A stretch of 64,000 nucleotides of DNA from Prevotella sp. oral taxon 475. GTDB taxonomy: Bacteria; Bacteroidota; Bacteroidia; Bacteroidales; Bacteroidaceae. Below are positions 24,368 to 33,545 of the stretch, in pieces. Location of the stretch: positions 2,334,001 to 2,398,000 of the forward strand of contig NZ_CP072334.1 in assembly GCF_018127805.1 (NCBI RefSeq). Reading direction: 5' to 3'. Every line of letters starts with the position of its first letter. Within the stretch, counting starts at the first letter, position 1. The translations under genes were made by a program, and so were the position numbers. The notes beneath the pieces are model-generated. The model was not told the DNA's origin, did not search any database, and was given only the letters and a program-made list of their open reading frames with translations.

Positions 24368-25870
24368 ATGTCTCAAAAACTCATACAGACACAAACGCAG
24401 AAGCTGGCACAGGTGCAGCGACTCTCACAACAACAAATGTTGCAAGTGAGACTCTTGGAGATGCCCCTCACCGAACTGGAACAAAGCATTCAGGCCGAAC
24501 TCGACGACAATCCGGCCCTGGAAACCGAAACGACCGACCTGCCGGAGACCAATCCGTATGAGGAGACCGCTGCCGAAGAGACCGGCGCAGAGGAGGACTT
24601 CGACCGGCAAACCGAACGCGAGGAACGGGAACAAGCCCTCGATGCTGCCTTAGAAAACATCGGGCGAGACGACGAAATGCCCGAAACCTATACACGAGAA
24701 AACCACAACAATGCCGAATACGAGGAGATTGTCTATGGCGACACGACTTCGTTTTACGACAAACTCAAAGAGCAGGTGAGCGAAACCCATCTCTCCGATC
24801 TTCAGAAAGAGGTGATGGAATATCTCATCGGATCGTTAGACGATGACGGATTGCTGCGAAAAGATCTCGATACGATTGCCGACGAATTGGCCATTTATCA
24901 CGACATCGACCTCCAACCGGAGGCCATCGCCCAGGTGTTGGCCATCTTACAAACGTTCGACCCAGCTGGCATCGGCGCGCGCTCGCTGCAAGAGTGCCTG
25001 CTGATACAAATCGGGAGGAAGCCCGAGAGTTGGCTGCGAGAGACGATGCAAAGGGTGATAGAAACGTGTTTCGACGCTTTTACAAAGAAACATTGGGACG
25101 TGATTCAAACCGAACTGCAACTCTCCGACGTGCAAGTGGCAACGGTGCAGGAGGAGATTAGAAAGCTGAACCCGAAGCCGGGCTCGGCAATGGGCGAGAC
25201 GCAGGGCCGAAATCTGCAACAAATCACACCCGACTTCATCGTCGATACCGACGAAAATGGGAAGGTGTCGTTCTACCTTAACCGCGGGAATATTCCGTCG
25301 TTGCGCGTCTCTCCCTCGTTTGCCGACATGGTCGATACCTACAAACGCCACAAAGAGGGCATGAACCGGGGGGAGAAAGAGGCCCTGCTGTATGCCAAAG
25401 AGAAGGTGGACAAGGCGCAAGGATATATCGAGGCCATACGACAACGCCGCCAAACGTTGCGCACCACGATGCAGGCCATCATCGACATTCAACACAAATT
25501 CTTTACCGATGGCGATGAGGCCGACCTGCAACCGATGATTCTCAAAGACATTGCCGACCGAACGGGACTGGACATCTCGACCATTTCGCGCGTGAGCAAT
25601 ATCAAATACGCGCAAACGAAGTGGGGAACGTTCCCCCTGCGCTTCTTCTTTACCGATGCGTACACCACAGGCGACGGCGAAGAACTCTCCACTCGGAAAA
25701 TCAAAATCGCTCTCCGAGAGATCATCGAGGCCGAAAATAAAAAGAAACCTTTGAGCGACGACCTTCTCAAAGAGGCCCTGACGAAGAAGGGATTCCCCAT
25801 TGCACGCCGCACCGTGGCCAAATATCGCGAGCAACTGGGCATTCCCGTGGCCCGATTACGCAAGAAATAG
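24368..25870 (+). CDS. rpoN: RNA polymerase sigma-54 factor
   Basis: The 500-residue protein has the glutamine-rich activator-interacting region I at its start (LIQTQTQKLAQVQRLSQQQMLQ), an acidic region II (about 55-105), the core-binding region, and the DNA-binding C-terminus with RRTVAKYREQLGIPVARLR, the RpoN box. It directs transcription at -24/-12 promoters with AAA+ activators. No activator or clear -24/-12 site was recognised in this window. A PAP2-like gene follows after three bases. Confidence 0.97.
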   Translation: MSQKLIQTQTQKLAQVQRLSQQQMLQVRLLEMPLTELEQSIQAELDDNPALETETTDLPETNPYEETAAEETGAEEDFDRQTEREEREQALDAALENIGRDDEMPETYTRENHNNAEYEEIVYGDTTSFYDKLKEQVSETHLSDLQKEVMEYLIGSLDDDGLLRKDLDTIADELAIYHDIDLQPEAIAQVLAILQTFDPAGIGARSLQECLLIQIGRKPESWLRETMQRVIETCFDAFTKKHWDVIQTELQLSDVQVATVQEEIRKLNPKPGSAMGETQGRNLQQITPDFIVDTDENGKVSFYLNRGNIPSLRVSPSFADMVDTYKRHKEGMNRGEKEALLYAKEKVDKAQGYIEAIRQRRQTLRTTMQAIIDIQHKFFTDGDEADLQPMILKDIADRTGLDISTISRVSNIKYAQTKWGTFPLRFFFTDAYTTGDGEELSTRKIKIALREIIEAENKKKPLSDDLLKEALTKKGFPIARRTVAKYREQLGIPVARLRKK

Positions 25871-25873
25871 CCG

Positions 25874-26482
25874 ATGAAAGAGAAGAATATCATATTGGCT
25901 GCAAGGGTGATGAGCGTTTTGTTCACACCGTTCTACCTGCCCATCGTGGGACTGATTGCGCTGTTTGCCTTCAGCTACATGGCGTTGTTGCCCTGGACTT
26001 ACAAGCTGGAAGTGCTACTACTGGTGTATATTGCTACGATTTTCATTCCTACGGTGCTCATCCATCTCTACCGCCGTTACCAGGGATGGACGCTCATCGA
26101 GCTGGGTGCCAGAGAACGACGGATGGTGCCTTACGTGATCTCCATTCTGTGTTACTTCGGCTGTTACTACCTCATGACGGTGTTGCAAATCCCCCGATTC
26201 ATGGGAAGGATCCTGGTGGCGGCACTCATCGTTCAAGTATTGTGCGCCATCATCAACGTTTGGTGGAAGATTTCCACACATACGGCTGCCATTGGCGGAG
26301 TGGCGGGCGCACTGATGGCCTTTGCTTTCCTCTTTATGTTCAACCCCGTGTGGTGGCTTTGCTTGGTGTTCATCATCGGAGGAATGGTGGGAACGAGCCG
26401 AATGATTCTGCGTCAACACTCGCTTTGGCAGGTGGTGGCGGGATTTCTCGTGGGGATGGTCAGTGCGTTTGTGGCGATATAG
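25874..26482 (+). CDS. PAP2-like integral membrane protein
   Basis: The 202-residue protein has about six transmembrane helices. ISTHTAAIGGVAGA (about 134-147) and SRMILRQHSLWQVVAGFLVG (about 175-194) resemble the second and third phosphatase motifs of PAP2 phosphatases; the first motif (KxxxxxxRP) is not obvious. It may be a lipid phosphatase of cell-envelope recycling or a degenerate member. It is directly downstream of rpoN and likely co-transcribed. Confidence 0.78.
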   Translation: MKEKNIILAARVMSVLFTPFYLPIVGLIALFAFSYMALLPWTYKLEVLLLVYIATIFIPTVLIHLYRRYQGWTLIELGARERRMVPYVISILCYFGCYYLMTVLQIPRFMGRILVAALIVQVLCAIINVWWKISTHTAAIGGVAGALMAFAFLFMFNPVWWLCLVFIIGGMVGTSRMILRQHSLWQVVAGFLVGMVSAFVAI

Positions 26483-26666
26483 TCTTGCTTCCCTGCCTCC
26501 TTTCCAAAAGAAAAGAGAGGTAGGAGCACGTTTCTTTGAAGTAGCAGGATACATTAAATGATTCATCAACAAGCCGAACCTATCGCTGCCCTAACGATGC
26601 AGCAACGTTTTCACTCTCCTCTTCCTTGTTGGAGAGCGGCGGAGGCAAGGCTGAATATTTTTTCTT

Positions 26667-27173
26667 ATGACTCCATTAGTTAGCGTTATCATGGGTAGCA
26701 CGAGCGACCTTCCGGTGATGGAAAAGGCGTGCCAGTTTTTAAACGATCTACAAATCCCCTTCGAGGTGAATGCGCTTAGTGCGCATCGCACGCCCGATGC
26801 CGTAGAAGCCTTTGCCAAAGGGGCTCAAGCGCGTGGCATCAAGGTGATCATCGCGGCGGCAGGAATGGCTGCTGCTCTGCCTGGCGTTGTGGCGGCATCG
26901 ACCACATTGCCCGTTATCGGCGTGCCCATCAAGGGTATGCTCGACGGATTGGATGCGCTGCTCTCGATCGTCCAGATGCCGCCGGGCATCCCCGTGGCCA
27001 CCGTTGGGGTGAACGGAGCACTGAATGCGGCCGTCTTGGCAACGGAAATGCTGGCTCTCACGAACGAGGATGTGGCGCAAAGACTGGCCGAGTATAAGTC
27101 GACCTTGGGCCGCAAAATCGAAAAAGCCAACCGAGAGCTCTCTGAAGTGAAGTATGCCTTTAAAACGAACTGA
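26667..27173 (+). CDS. purE: 5-(carboxyamino)imidazole ribonucleotide mutase
   Basis: The 168-residue protein is a class I PurE of purine synthesis. The signature [15 protein letters not shown] (about 6-20), [12 protein letters not shown] with the active-site His, [14 protein letters not shown] and GVPIKG, and [19 protein letters not shown] are all present. The start at 26667 follows no clear promoter; a small hairpin (CTCTCC...GGAGAG) lies near 26615-26636. ispG starts four bases after its stop, so the two are probably one transcript. Confidence 0.96.
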   Translation: MTPLVSVIMGSTSDLPVMEKACQFLNDLQIPFEVNALSAHRTPDAVEAFAKGAQARGIKVIIAAAGMAAALPGVVAASTTLPVIGVPIKGMLDGLDALLSIVQMPPGIPVATVGVNGALNAAVLATEMLALTNEDVAQRLAEYKSTLGRKIEKANRELSEVKYAFKTN

Positions 27174-27177
27174 CGCG

Positions 27178-29061
27178 ATGACCGACCTTTTCTCTTTCCA
27201 TCGCCGGGCCACCTCTACGACCGTCATCGGAAAACTCTGCCTCGGCAGCGATCATCCCATCCGAATTCAGTCGATGACCACTACCGACACCAACGATACC
27301 AACGCCTGTGTGGAGCAAGCCGAACGCATCATTCGTGCCGGAGGAGAACTCGTTCGGCTCACCACGCAAGGGAAACGCGAGGCCGAGAATCTTCGCAACA
27401 TCAGTGCGGCTCTTCGACAAAAGGGCTACGACACGCCGCTGGTGGCCGACGTGCACTTCAATGCCAACGTGGCCGACGTGGCTGCGCGGTATGCCGAAAA
27501 GGTACGCATCAATCCGGGCAACTACGTCGATCCGGGGCGAACTTTCAAGCAATTGGAATATACCGACGAGGAATATGCCGAGGAAATCAAGAAAATCGAG
27601 GCTCGCTTTGTGCCCTTCCTGCGTATCTGCCGCGAGAAGGGCACGGCTGTTCGCATCGGAGTGAACCACGGTTCGCTTTCCGACCGCATCATGAGTCGTT
27701 ACGGCGACACGCCCGAAGGAATCGTCGAGAGTTGCATGGAGTTCCTTCGCATCTGTCGTCGCGAGGCCTTCGAGAACGTCGTTATCTCCATTAAAGCCTC
27801 GAACACGGTGGTGATGGTGCAGTCGGTACGCCTCTTGGTACAGCAGATGGAAGCCGAAGGGATGTGCTATCCGTTGCATCTGGGTGTGACCGAGGCCGGA
27901 GAGGGCGAAGACGGACGCATCAAAAGCGCAGTGGGCATCGGCACTTTGCTCGCCGACGGCATAGGCGATACCATCCGCGTATCACTCAGCGAGGAGCCCG
28001 AAGCAGAGATACCCGTGGCGCGGGCCTTGGTAGATTACGTCTCGGCGCGGGCCCATCATCTGCCCATTCCGGCCACGACAGCCCCCGATTTCCACTTCCT
28101 CGCTCCCGAACGACGACCTACGCACACCGTGCTCAACATCGGCGGCGAGCAGGTTCCGGTGGTCATCGCCAGTAGAATGAAGCCCGAGGGTGTACATATC
28201 GTGACCCATGCCGACCTCACACCCGACTATCTCTACATCGGTAGCCACCTGCCCGAGCGTCTGTCTGAGGGTCGGCGGTATATCATGGACTATGAAGCCT
28301 ACCTGCAAACAGTCGGCACCCGCCCGCAGATCTCCAATCAAGTATATCCCATCTTTCCGCATACGGCTATCCCGTTCCTCTCCCTGGTGCAGGCCGATGT
28401 GAAGTTCCTCGTGTTGCAATATGGGGCCAACAGCGACGAATACCTCGCCTGTCTGCGCCACCATCCCGAGGTAGTGGTGGTGTGTATGAGTACGCATAAG
28501 AATAAGGTAGCCGATCAGCGCGCGCTCGTTCACGAGCTTTGGACCGAAGGACTGACCAACCCCGTCGTCTTTGCCCAGATGTATCGCCACTCGGCCCGGG
28601 AGAAAGAGGCTTTCCAACTGGAAGCCGCCGCCGACATGGGTCCACTGATGATCGACGCACTCACCGATGGCATCTGGCTCATGAACGATGGCGACCTGCC
28701 CAACGAAGACATCGACGCCACCGCTTTCGGCGTTTTGCAGGCTGCCCGACTGCGTACCAGCAAAACCGAATACATCAGTTGCCCCGGTTGCGGCCGAACA
28801 CTCTACGACCTTCGCACCACCATTGCCCGCATTCGCGAGGCCACCCGCGAGATGAAAGGTCTCAAAATCGGCATCATGGGTTGCATTGTCAACGGTCCGG
28901 GAGAGATGGCCGACGCTGACTTTGGATATGTTGGCGCGGGCCCAGGTAAGGTGTCGCTCTACCGAAAGAAAGAATGCGTCGAGCGCAACATCGACGAGAA
29001 AGACGCCGTAGAACATCTGTTGCGACTCATCCGAAGCTCTTCCGAGAAAGAAAAAAGGTGA
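27178..29061 (+). CDS. ispG: 4-hydroxy-3-methylbut-2-enyl diphosphate synthase, long form
   Basis: The 627-residue iron-sulfur enzyme does the penultimate step of the MEP isoprenoid pathway. The N-terminal TIM barrel starts [15 protein letters not shown], with [11 protein letters not shown] and [13 protein letters not shown] large insert (about 300-520) separates it from the C-terminal domain that binds [4Fe-4S] through CPGCGRT (about 538-544) and [20 protein letters not shown] (about 573-592). The insert is typical of the long IspG of Bacteroidetes, Chlamydia and plants. The start at 27178 avoids overlap with purE. A 41-bp palindrome array follows. Confidence 0.96.
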   Translation: MTDLFSFHRRATSTTVIGKLCLGSDHPIRIQSMTTTDTNDTNACVEQAERIIRAGGELVRLTTQGKREAENLRNISAALRQKGYDTPLVADVHFNANVADVAARYAEKVRINPGNYVDPGRTFKQLEYTDEEYAEEIKKIEARFVPFLRICREKGTAVRIGVNHGSLSDRIMSRYGDTPEGIVESCMEFLRICRREAFENVVISIKASNTVVMVQSVRLLVQQMEAEGMCYPLHLGVTEAGEGEDGRIKSAVGIGTLLADGIGDTIRVSLSEEPEAEIPVARALVDYVSARAHHLPIPATTAPDFHFLAPERRPTHTVLNIGGEQVPVVIASRMKPEGVHIVTHADLTPDYLYIGSHLPERLSEGRRYIMDYEAYLQTVGTRPQISNQVYPIFPHTAIPFLSLVQADVKFLVLQYGANSDEYLACLRHHPEVVVVCMSTHKNKVADQRALVHELWTEGLTNPVVFAQMYRHSAREKEAFQLEAAADMGPLMIDALTDGIWLMNDGDLPNEDIDATAFGVLQAARLRTSKTEYISCPGCGRTLYDLRTTIARIREATREMKGLKIGIMGCIVNGPGEMADADFGYVGAGPGKVSLYRKKECVERNIDEKDAVEHLLRLIRSSSEKEKR

Positions 29062-29068
29062 TTTTGAT

Positions 29069-29455
29069 CATCCGAGGCCTCGGATGACTTAAAAATGAGA
29101 CGAACAACATTTCTGAGGCCTCGGATCGCTCAAAAACGAGCCAAACTGCGCTTCTGAGCCCTCGGATGGCTCAAAAATGAGAAGAACAAGGCTTCCGAGC
29201 CCTCGGACGATTCAAAAATAAAAGGAAATGAGATTTCGGCCACAGCCGACCATTCAAAAAGGAACCAATCAGGCTTCCCAACCTTGGGAAAGCTCCACAA
29301 CCCAGAAAAATGAGCTTCCCAACTTTGGGAAACCTCGAAAAGGACAAAAACAACGATTCCCAACATTGGGAACACTCAAAAATAAAACAAACAGATATTC
29401 CCAACCTTGGGAAAGCTCGAAAAGGAGAAAAACCGAGTTTCCCAACCTTAGGAAA
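29069..29455. repeat. Array of ten palindromes every 41 bp
   Basis: Ten inverted repeats have centres near 29077.5, 29118.5, 29159.5, 29201, 29242.5, 29283, 29324, 29364.5, 29405.5 and 29446.5, a step of 41 bp with at most one base of drift. The first four have CCGAGG/CCTCGG-type arms (the first is CATCCGAGGCCTCGGATG). The fifth is TCGGC-CACA-GCCGA. The last five have TTCCCAA/TTGGGAA-type arms. Spacers are A-rich and often begin CTCAAAAA or CTCGAAAAGGA. It fills the ispG-cysS gap and holds no gene. Confidence 0.96.
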
Positions 29456-29487
29456 CAAAAAATGGAATTTAAACGAAACAAAAAAAG

Positions 29488-30999
29488 ATGAGCAAACCCC
29501 TCCACCCTCAAAACAATCCTCTCTTCATCTACAACACTCTGAGTAGACAGAAAGAACGATTCGAACCCCTTCACGCCCCCAACGTTGGCATGTACGTCTG
29601 CGGGCCCACCGTCTACGGCGACCCACACCTGGGCCACGCTCGCCCCGCCATCACCTTCGACATCGTGTTTCGCTATCTGCAACACCTCGGCTACAAAGTG
29701 CGCTACGTGCGAAACATCACCGATGTGGGCCATCTTGAACACGATGCCGACGAGGGAGACGACAAAATCGCCAAGAAAGCCCGGCTCGAACAACTCGAAC
29801 CTATGGAGATTGCCCAGCATTATACCAACACCTACCACGCCGCTATGCAGCTCTTGGGCGTGCTTCCCCCCAGCATCGAGCCGCAGGCCTCGGGCCATAT
29901 CATCGAGCAAGAAGAACTGGTGAAGCAGATTTTGGCCAATGGATTCGCCTACGAAAGCAACGGATCCATCTACTTCGACATCGAAGCCTACAACCGAAAA
30001 CATCGCTACGGCATCCTCTCGGGCCGCAATCTCGACGACGTGATCAACGCCTCCCGACAGCTCGACGGTGTGGGTGAGAAACGCAATCAGGCCGATTTCG
30101 CCCTCTGGAAGCACGCCCAACCCGAACACATTATGCGCTGGCCCAGTCCGTGGGGCGAGGGATTTCCCGGTTGGCACTGCGAGTGTACAGCCATGGGACG
30201 CAAATATCTGGGCGACCATTTCGACATCCACGGCGGTGGAATGGACCTCGTCTTCCCCCACCATGAGTGCGAAATAGCCCAAGCCGTGGCCGCCGAGGGC
30301 GAACAGATGGTGCGTTATTGGATGCACAACAACATGATTACCATCAACGGACAGAAGATGGGAAAGAGCCTGGGCAACTTCATCACACTCGAACAATTTT
30401 TCAACGGCTCGCATCCCGCCCTCGAAAAGGCCTACTCGCCCATGACGATTCGCTTCTTCATCCTCTCGGCTCACTATCGCGGAACGGTGGATTTCTCCAA
30501 CGAAGCCCTGCAAGCCAGCGAGAAAGGACTCGAAAGACTGCTCAACGGCGTGGCCGATCTACAACGCATTCAGCCTGCCAATACAAGCGACGAAGCCACG
30601 GCCCAACTCGTCAGTCAGCTGCCCGGCAAATGCTATGAGGCCATGAACGACGACTTCCAAACACCCATCGTGCTGAGCCATCTCTTCGAAGCCTGCCGAC
30701 TCATCAACACGCTTCTCGACCATAAAGCACAGATCTCGGCCGAGCATCTTGAGCAACTCTCTGCCACGATGCACCTTTTTGCCTTCTCACTCTTAGGACT
30801 CAGGGCCGAGAACGGCAACAACAACGATGCCCGCGAAGAAGCTTTCGGACAGGTGGTAGACATGGTGCTCGATCTGCGTGCCAAGGCAAAGACCGACAAA
30901 GATTGGGCCACCAGCGACCGCATCCGCGACGAACTCGCCGCCGCCGGCTTCGAAGTGAAAGACACAAAAGACGGCGCAACGTGGAAGTTGAATAAGTAA
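29488..30999 (+). CDS. cysS: Cysteinyl-tRNA synthetase
   Basis: The 503-residue class I synthetase charges tRNA-Cys. [21 protein letters not shown] (about 33-53) contains the zinc-binding Cys and the HIGH motif, [12 protein letters not shown] and HHECEIAQ supply further zinc ligands, and KMGKSLGNF (about 287-295) is the KMSKS loop. Length is normal. The 41-bp array immediately upstream leaves 32 bases before the ATG, so it would be in any transcript reading through from ispG. Confidence 0.97.
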   Translation: MSKPLHPQNNPLFIYNTLSRQKERFEPLHAPNVGMYVCGPTVYGDPHLGHARPAITFDIVFRYLQHLGYKVRYVRNITDVGHLEHDADEGDDKIAKKARLEQLEPMEIAQHYTNTYHAAMQLLGVLPPSIEPQASGHIIEQEELVKQILANGFAYESNGSIYFDIEAYNRKHRYGILSGRNLDDVINASRQLDGVGEKRNQADFALWKHAQPEHIMRWPSPWGEGFPGWHCECTAMGRKYLGDHFDIHGGGMDLVFPHHECEIAQAVAAEGEQMVRYWMHNNMITINGQKMGKSLGNFITLEQFFNGSHPALEKAYSPMTIRFFILSAHYRGTVDFSNEALQASEKGLERLLNGVADLQRIQPANTSDEATAQLVSQLPGKCYEAMNDDFQTPIVLSHLFEACRLINTLLDHKAQISAEHLEQLSATMHLFAFSLLGLRAENGNNNDAREEAFGQVVDMVLDLRAKAKTDKDWATSDRIRDELAAAGFEVKDTKDGATWKLNK

Positions 31000-31027
31000 T
31001 GAATCCTTGAAAAAGGCCCATCGGCCA

Positions 31028-31591
31028 TCAGTCTAACCGTACCACCCCGAACAAAAGCAACAGAGGGAGATAATCTTTCAATCGCTCTCGAAGCATCGAG
31101 AGCATCTTTTGCCGGTATCGGTTCACCGTTTTCACACTCAAATCGAGCTCCTCGGCAATCTCCGCCTGCGTTTTTTCTTCAAGAAAACTCTTTAAGAAAA
31201 CCTCACGGTAATTGCCGGGGAGCTCTTTGAGTAGGGCCGAAAGCTGTTCGTAAAGTTCGTTGAGTGTGTAGACATGGTCGGGCCTATCTGCCGCCATCTC
31301 CATCTTTCGGCGCAACAAGTCGACGTATCCCGTCTCGTATTCGCGATGCTTCATGTAGTTGATACACTGGTTGCGCACGGCCCGCTGAATAAATCCCACC
31401 GCCGTTTCGGGATCGAAATCGTCCTCATCCAGTTTCTCCCAAACCCGCACAAACACGTCCGACACAATGTCTTCCCTCACCTCTCGGTCGGCCACAAAGT
31501 GCCGAGCATAGAGGCAGAACGGAGCATAATAAGCCTCAAAGGTTTGTTGAAAAAACTGCTTCTTGTTGATAAGACGAGATGATGGAGCCAT
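31028..31591 (-). CDS. ECF-type RNA polymerase sigma factor, orphan
   Basis: The 187-residue protein has sigma region 2 (FEAYYAPFCLYARHFV...EDIVSDVFVRVWEKL, about 17-53) and region 4 (LKELPGNYREVFLKSFLEEKTQAEIAEELDLSVKTVNRY, about 118-158). Bacteroidetes ECF factors of this type usually lie beside a FecR-like anti-sigma gene, but none is seen here on either side. Its regulon and control are unknown. It converges on cysS with a 28-base gap. Confidence 0.93.
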   Translation of the reverse strand: MAPSSRLINKKQFFQQTFEAYYAPFCLYARHFVADREVREDIVSDVFVRVWEKLDEDDFDPETAVGFIQRAVRNQCINYMKHREYETGYVDLLRRKMEMAADRPDHVYTLNELYEQLSALLKELPGNYREVFLKSFLEEKTQAEIAEELDLSVKTVNRYRQKMLSMLRERLKDYLPLLLLFGVVRLD

Positions 31592-31725
31592 ATTGTATTG
31601 CGGAGAAGCCTGATGGCGGGGAGATTCTTGCGTTTTTTAGAAAACTGAAAATGCTTTTTGAAAAGACTTTAGAAACCTTTAGGAAAAACACGAAAAGGCT
31701 TTGGAAAGACAGAGAAAGGAGAAAC

Positions 31726-32289
31726 TCAGTGGCAAGAGGCCGTTGATGGATCAGCATCTTGGGGCAGCAGACCGGCTATTTCCTCCAGACTCTGAGCCAC
31801 GGCAATGTGTTGGCGGTAGTCGCCACGAATCATTCCGGTTTGTTGCAGATGGTCGAGCAAAGCGAGCAGCGGATTCCAAAAGCCCTTTATGTTATAGAGA
31901 ATCACCCGCTTGTCGTGATAACCGATGCAGCCCGAAGCCGCCAAGGTGAACACCTCGTCAAGCGTTCCCACGCCGCCGGGCAGAGCAATGGCCACGTCGC
32001 ACTGCGTGTTGAGCAAGTCCTTTCGGTCGCTCAGATTCTCGCAAGGATATTCTACATCCATATTTCGAGACGTTTTTCCATCCTTTTCCACGATTCTCGG
32101 CACAATGCCAATCACACATCCGCGAGCCTCGTGAGCAGCTTTGGCCACACACTCCATCAATCCCTGATTGGTACCTCCAAAGAGAATCGTGTGCCCTTGC
32201 TCTGCACACCACCGGCCCAACTGCTCGGTTGCCGTGAAAAAGCAAGGGTCAATATGCTCGTTGGCCGAGCAAAAAATAGCAATTTTCAT
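31726..32289 (-). CDS. LOG family protein
   Basis: The 187-residue protein has the Rossmann-like fold of LOG proteins (TIGR00730), with FGGTNQGLMECVA (about 37-49) and the signature PGGVGTLDEVFTL (about 103-115). Plant homologues are cytokinin nucleoside 5'-monophosphate phosphoribohydrolases. Bacterial members hydrolyse AMP-like nucleotides, but physiological roles vary. It begins MKIAIFCSAN. The 134-base gap to the sigma gene is A-rich with loose GAAAAGGCTTT-like repeats. Confidence 0.92.
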   Translation of the reverse strand: MKIAIFCSANEHIDPCFFTATEQLGRWCAEQGHTILFGGTNQGLMECVAKAAHEARGCVIGIVPRIVEKDGKTSRNMDVEYPCENLSDRKDLLNTQCDVAIALPGGVGTLDEVFTLAASGCIGYHDKRVILYNIKGFWNPLLALLDHLQQTGMIRGDYRQHIAVAQSLEEIAGLLPQDADPSTASCH

Positions 32290-32311
32290 ACAAATCGTTT
32301 TTTCGTTTCAG

Positions 32312-32319
32312 CAAAGTTA
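32312..32319 (-). promoter_or_regulatory. -7 element for the LOG gene
   Basis: TAACTTTG on the minus strand, 23 bases before the start codon. No clear -33 element. Confidence 0.5.
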
Positions 32320-32443
32320 CGCAAAACAGGCGAGACAACGCCCGCCTGTTTTGGAAAAATGCCGTGTCCAGAGTCCATCTCCGGCAGTTCTCCTCAATGC
32401 TTTTGAGAAATGGCAGAAGCCTTCGGCCTCTCCCGTCTCTTAG

Positions 32444-33448
32444 TTATTTCACCTCCCAGATATCGTTCGTTTCCAACAGTTCGGCAAAGTTATGATATGT
32501 AGCCTTGGCCTTCACATCGTCTATTTGCAGAGCTACGCACTGGTCGTAAGTAGGAGTTTCCACGTCGCGGATGATGCCTAACGCTACGGGAAATCCGTTT
32601 TCGTTGTTCATCAAGGCCAACTTCATTTGCAGCGTATGGTCTTCGGCGTGCGCATCGTGCACCAGAACGTCATCGATGGTAGCCCCGTTCTCGCCCGGTT
32701 TCACCACTTTCAGGCCGAAACCTTCCTGTGCCAGGCCATATTCATTGTTCTCGCCGAAGAGCATTTTCTCGCCGTGTCGCAGATAGATGGCATTGGTTTT
32801 CCGACCAGGACTGGAGTAGACCGGGTCGTAAACACCATCGTTGAAGATGACACAGTGCTGCAAAATCTCGCACACCGACGTGCCTTTATGTCGTTGTCCG
32901 GCCTTCATCAGTTCCATCACGCCCTGGTTATCGGTGGCCACAGCCCGTCCGAAGAAGTTTCCGCGCGCGCCGAAACACAGCTCGGCAGGGCGGAAAGGAT
33001 CTTCCACCGTTCCATAAGGAGACGACTTCGAGACAAATCCTCGTGGCGATGTAGGCGAGTATTGTCCCTTGGTCAGTCCGTAGATGCGGTTATTCAGTAA
33101 GATAATGTTGATATCGACATTACGTCGCAGAGCGTGGATGAAGTGATTGCCGCCGATGGCCAGTCCGTCTCCGTCTCCGCTCACCTGCCAGATGGTGAGT
33201 TGAGGATTGGCCACTTTGGCTCCTGTTGCGATGGCAGCAGCGCGTCCATGGATCGTTTGCATGGCGTAAGTCTTCATATAATAAGGTAGCCTACTGGAGC
33301 AACCGATGCCCGAAATCACTGCCGTTTCGTGCGGTGCGATGCCAATCTCGGCCATGGCTTTCTGCAACGAGGCCAAGAAGAAGTGGTCGCCGCAACCGGG
33401 ACACCATCTTGGCGTTCCCTGTTTATAATCTTGTGCTGTATAAGTCAT
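32444..33448 (-). CDS. korB: 2-oxoacid:ferredoxin oxidoreductase, beta subunit (KorB-like)
   Basis: The 334-residue protein starts MTYTAQDYKQGTPRWCPGCG with the iron-sulfur motif CPGCGDH. The thiamine diphosphate site is VSGDGDGLAIGGNHFIHALRRN...NNRIYGLTKGQYSPTS (about 92-140). It pairs with the alpha/gamma subunit encoded upstream to oxidise a 2-oxoacid, probably 2-oxoglutarate, to acyl-CoA with reduced ferredoxin. The longer frame upstream reads through an octamer repeat array, so 33448 is chosen as start. It follows korA by 97 bases. Confidence 0.94.
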   Translation of the reverse strand: MTYTAQDYKQGTPRWCPGCGDHFFLASLQKAMAEIGIAPHETAVISGIGCSSRLPYYMKTYAMQTIHGRAAAIATGAKVANPQLTIWQVSGDGDGLAIGGNHFIHALRRNVDINIILLNNRIYGLTKGQYSPTSPRGFVSKSSPYGTVEDPFRPAELCFGARGNFFGRAVATDNQGVMELMKAGQRHKGTSVCEILQHCVIFNDGVYDPVYSSPGRKTNAIYLRHGEKMLFGENNEYGLAQEGFGLKVVKPGENGATIDDVLVHDAHAEDHTLQMKLALMNNENGFPVALGIIRDVETPTYDQCVALQIDDVKAKATYHNFAELLETNDIWEVK

Positions 33449-33464
33449 AACGGTTGTTTTATGA

Positions 33465-33520
33465 GTTGACGAGTGAACAAGTTGACAAGTTGATGAGTTG
33501 GTTAGTGGGCGAGTGAACAA
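33465..33520. repeat. GTTGACGA-type octamer array, seven units
   Basis: Seven 8-bp units in a row: GTTGACGA, GTGAACAA, GTTGACAA, GTTGATGA, GTTGGTTA, GTGGGCGA, GTGAACAA. It lies between korA and korB, so it is probably inside their transcript. A longer array of the same unit is at 61132. Confidence 0.85.
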
Positions 33521-33545
33521 ATTGCCATCCCGTCGATCTCTTTTC

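Noticed and set aside
29228..29546. Open frames across the ispG-cysS gap
   Set aside because: They are translations of the 41-bp palindrome array and have no ribosome site or conserved protein content.
31592..31725. Phased array in the sigma-LOG gap
   Set aside because: GAAAAGGCTTT-like words recur, but their spacing is irregular, so it is treated as A-rich low-complexity DNA.
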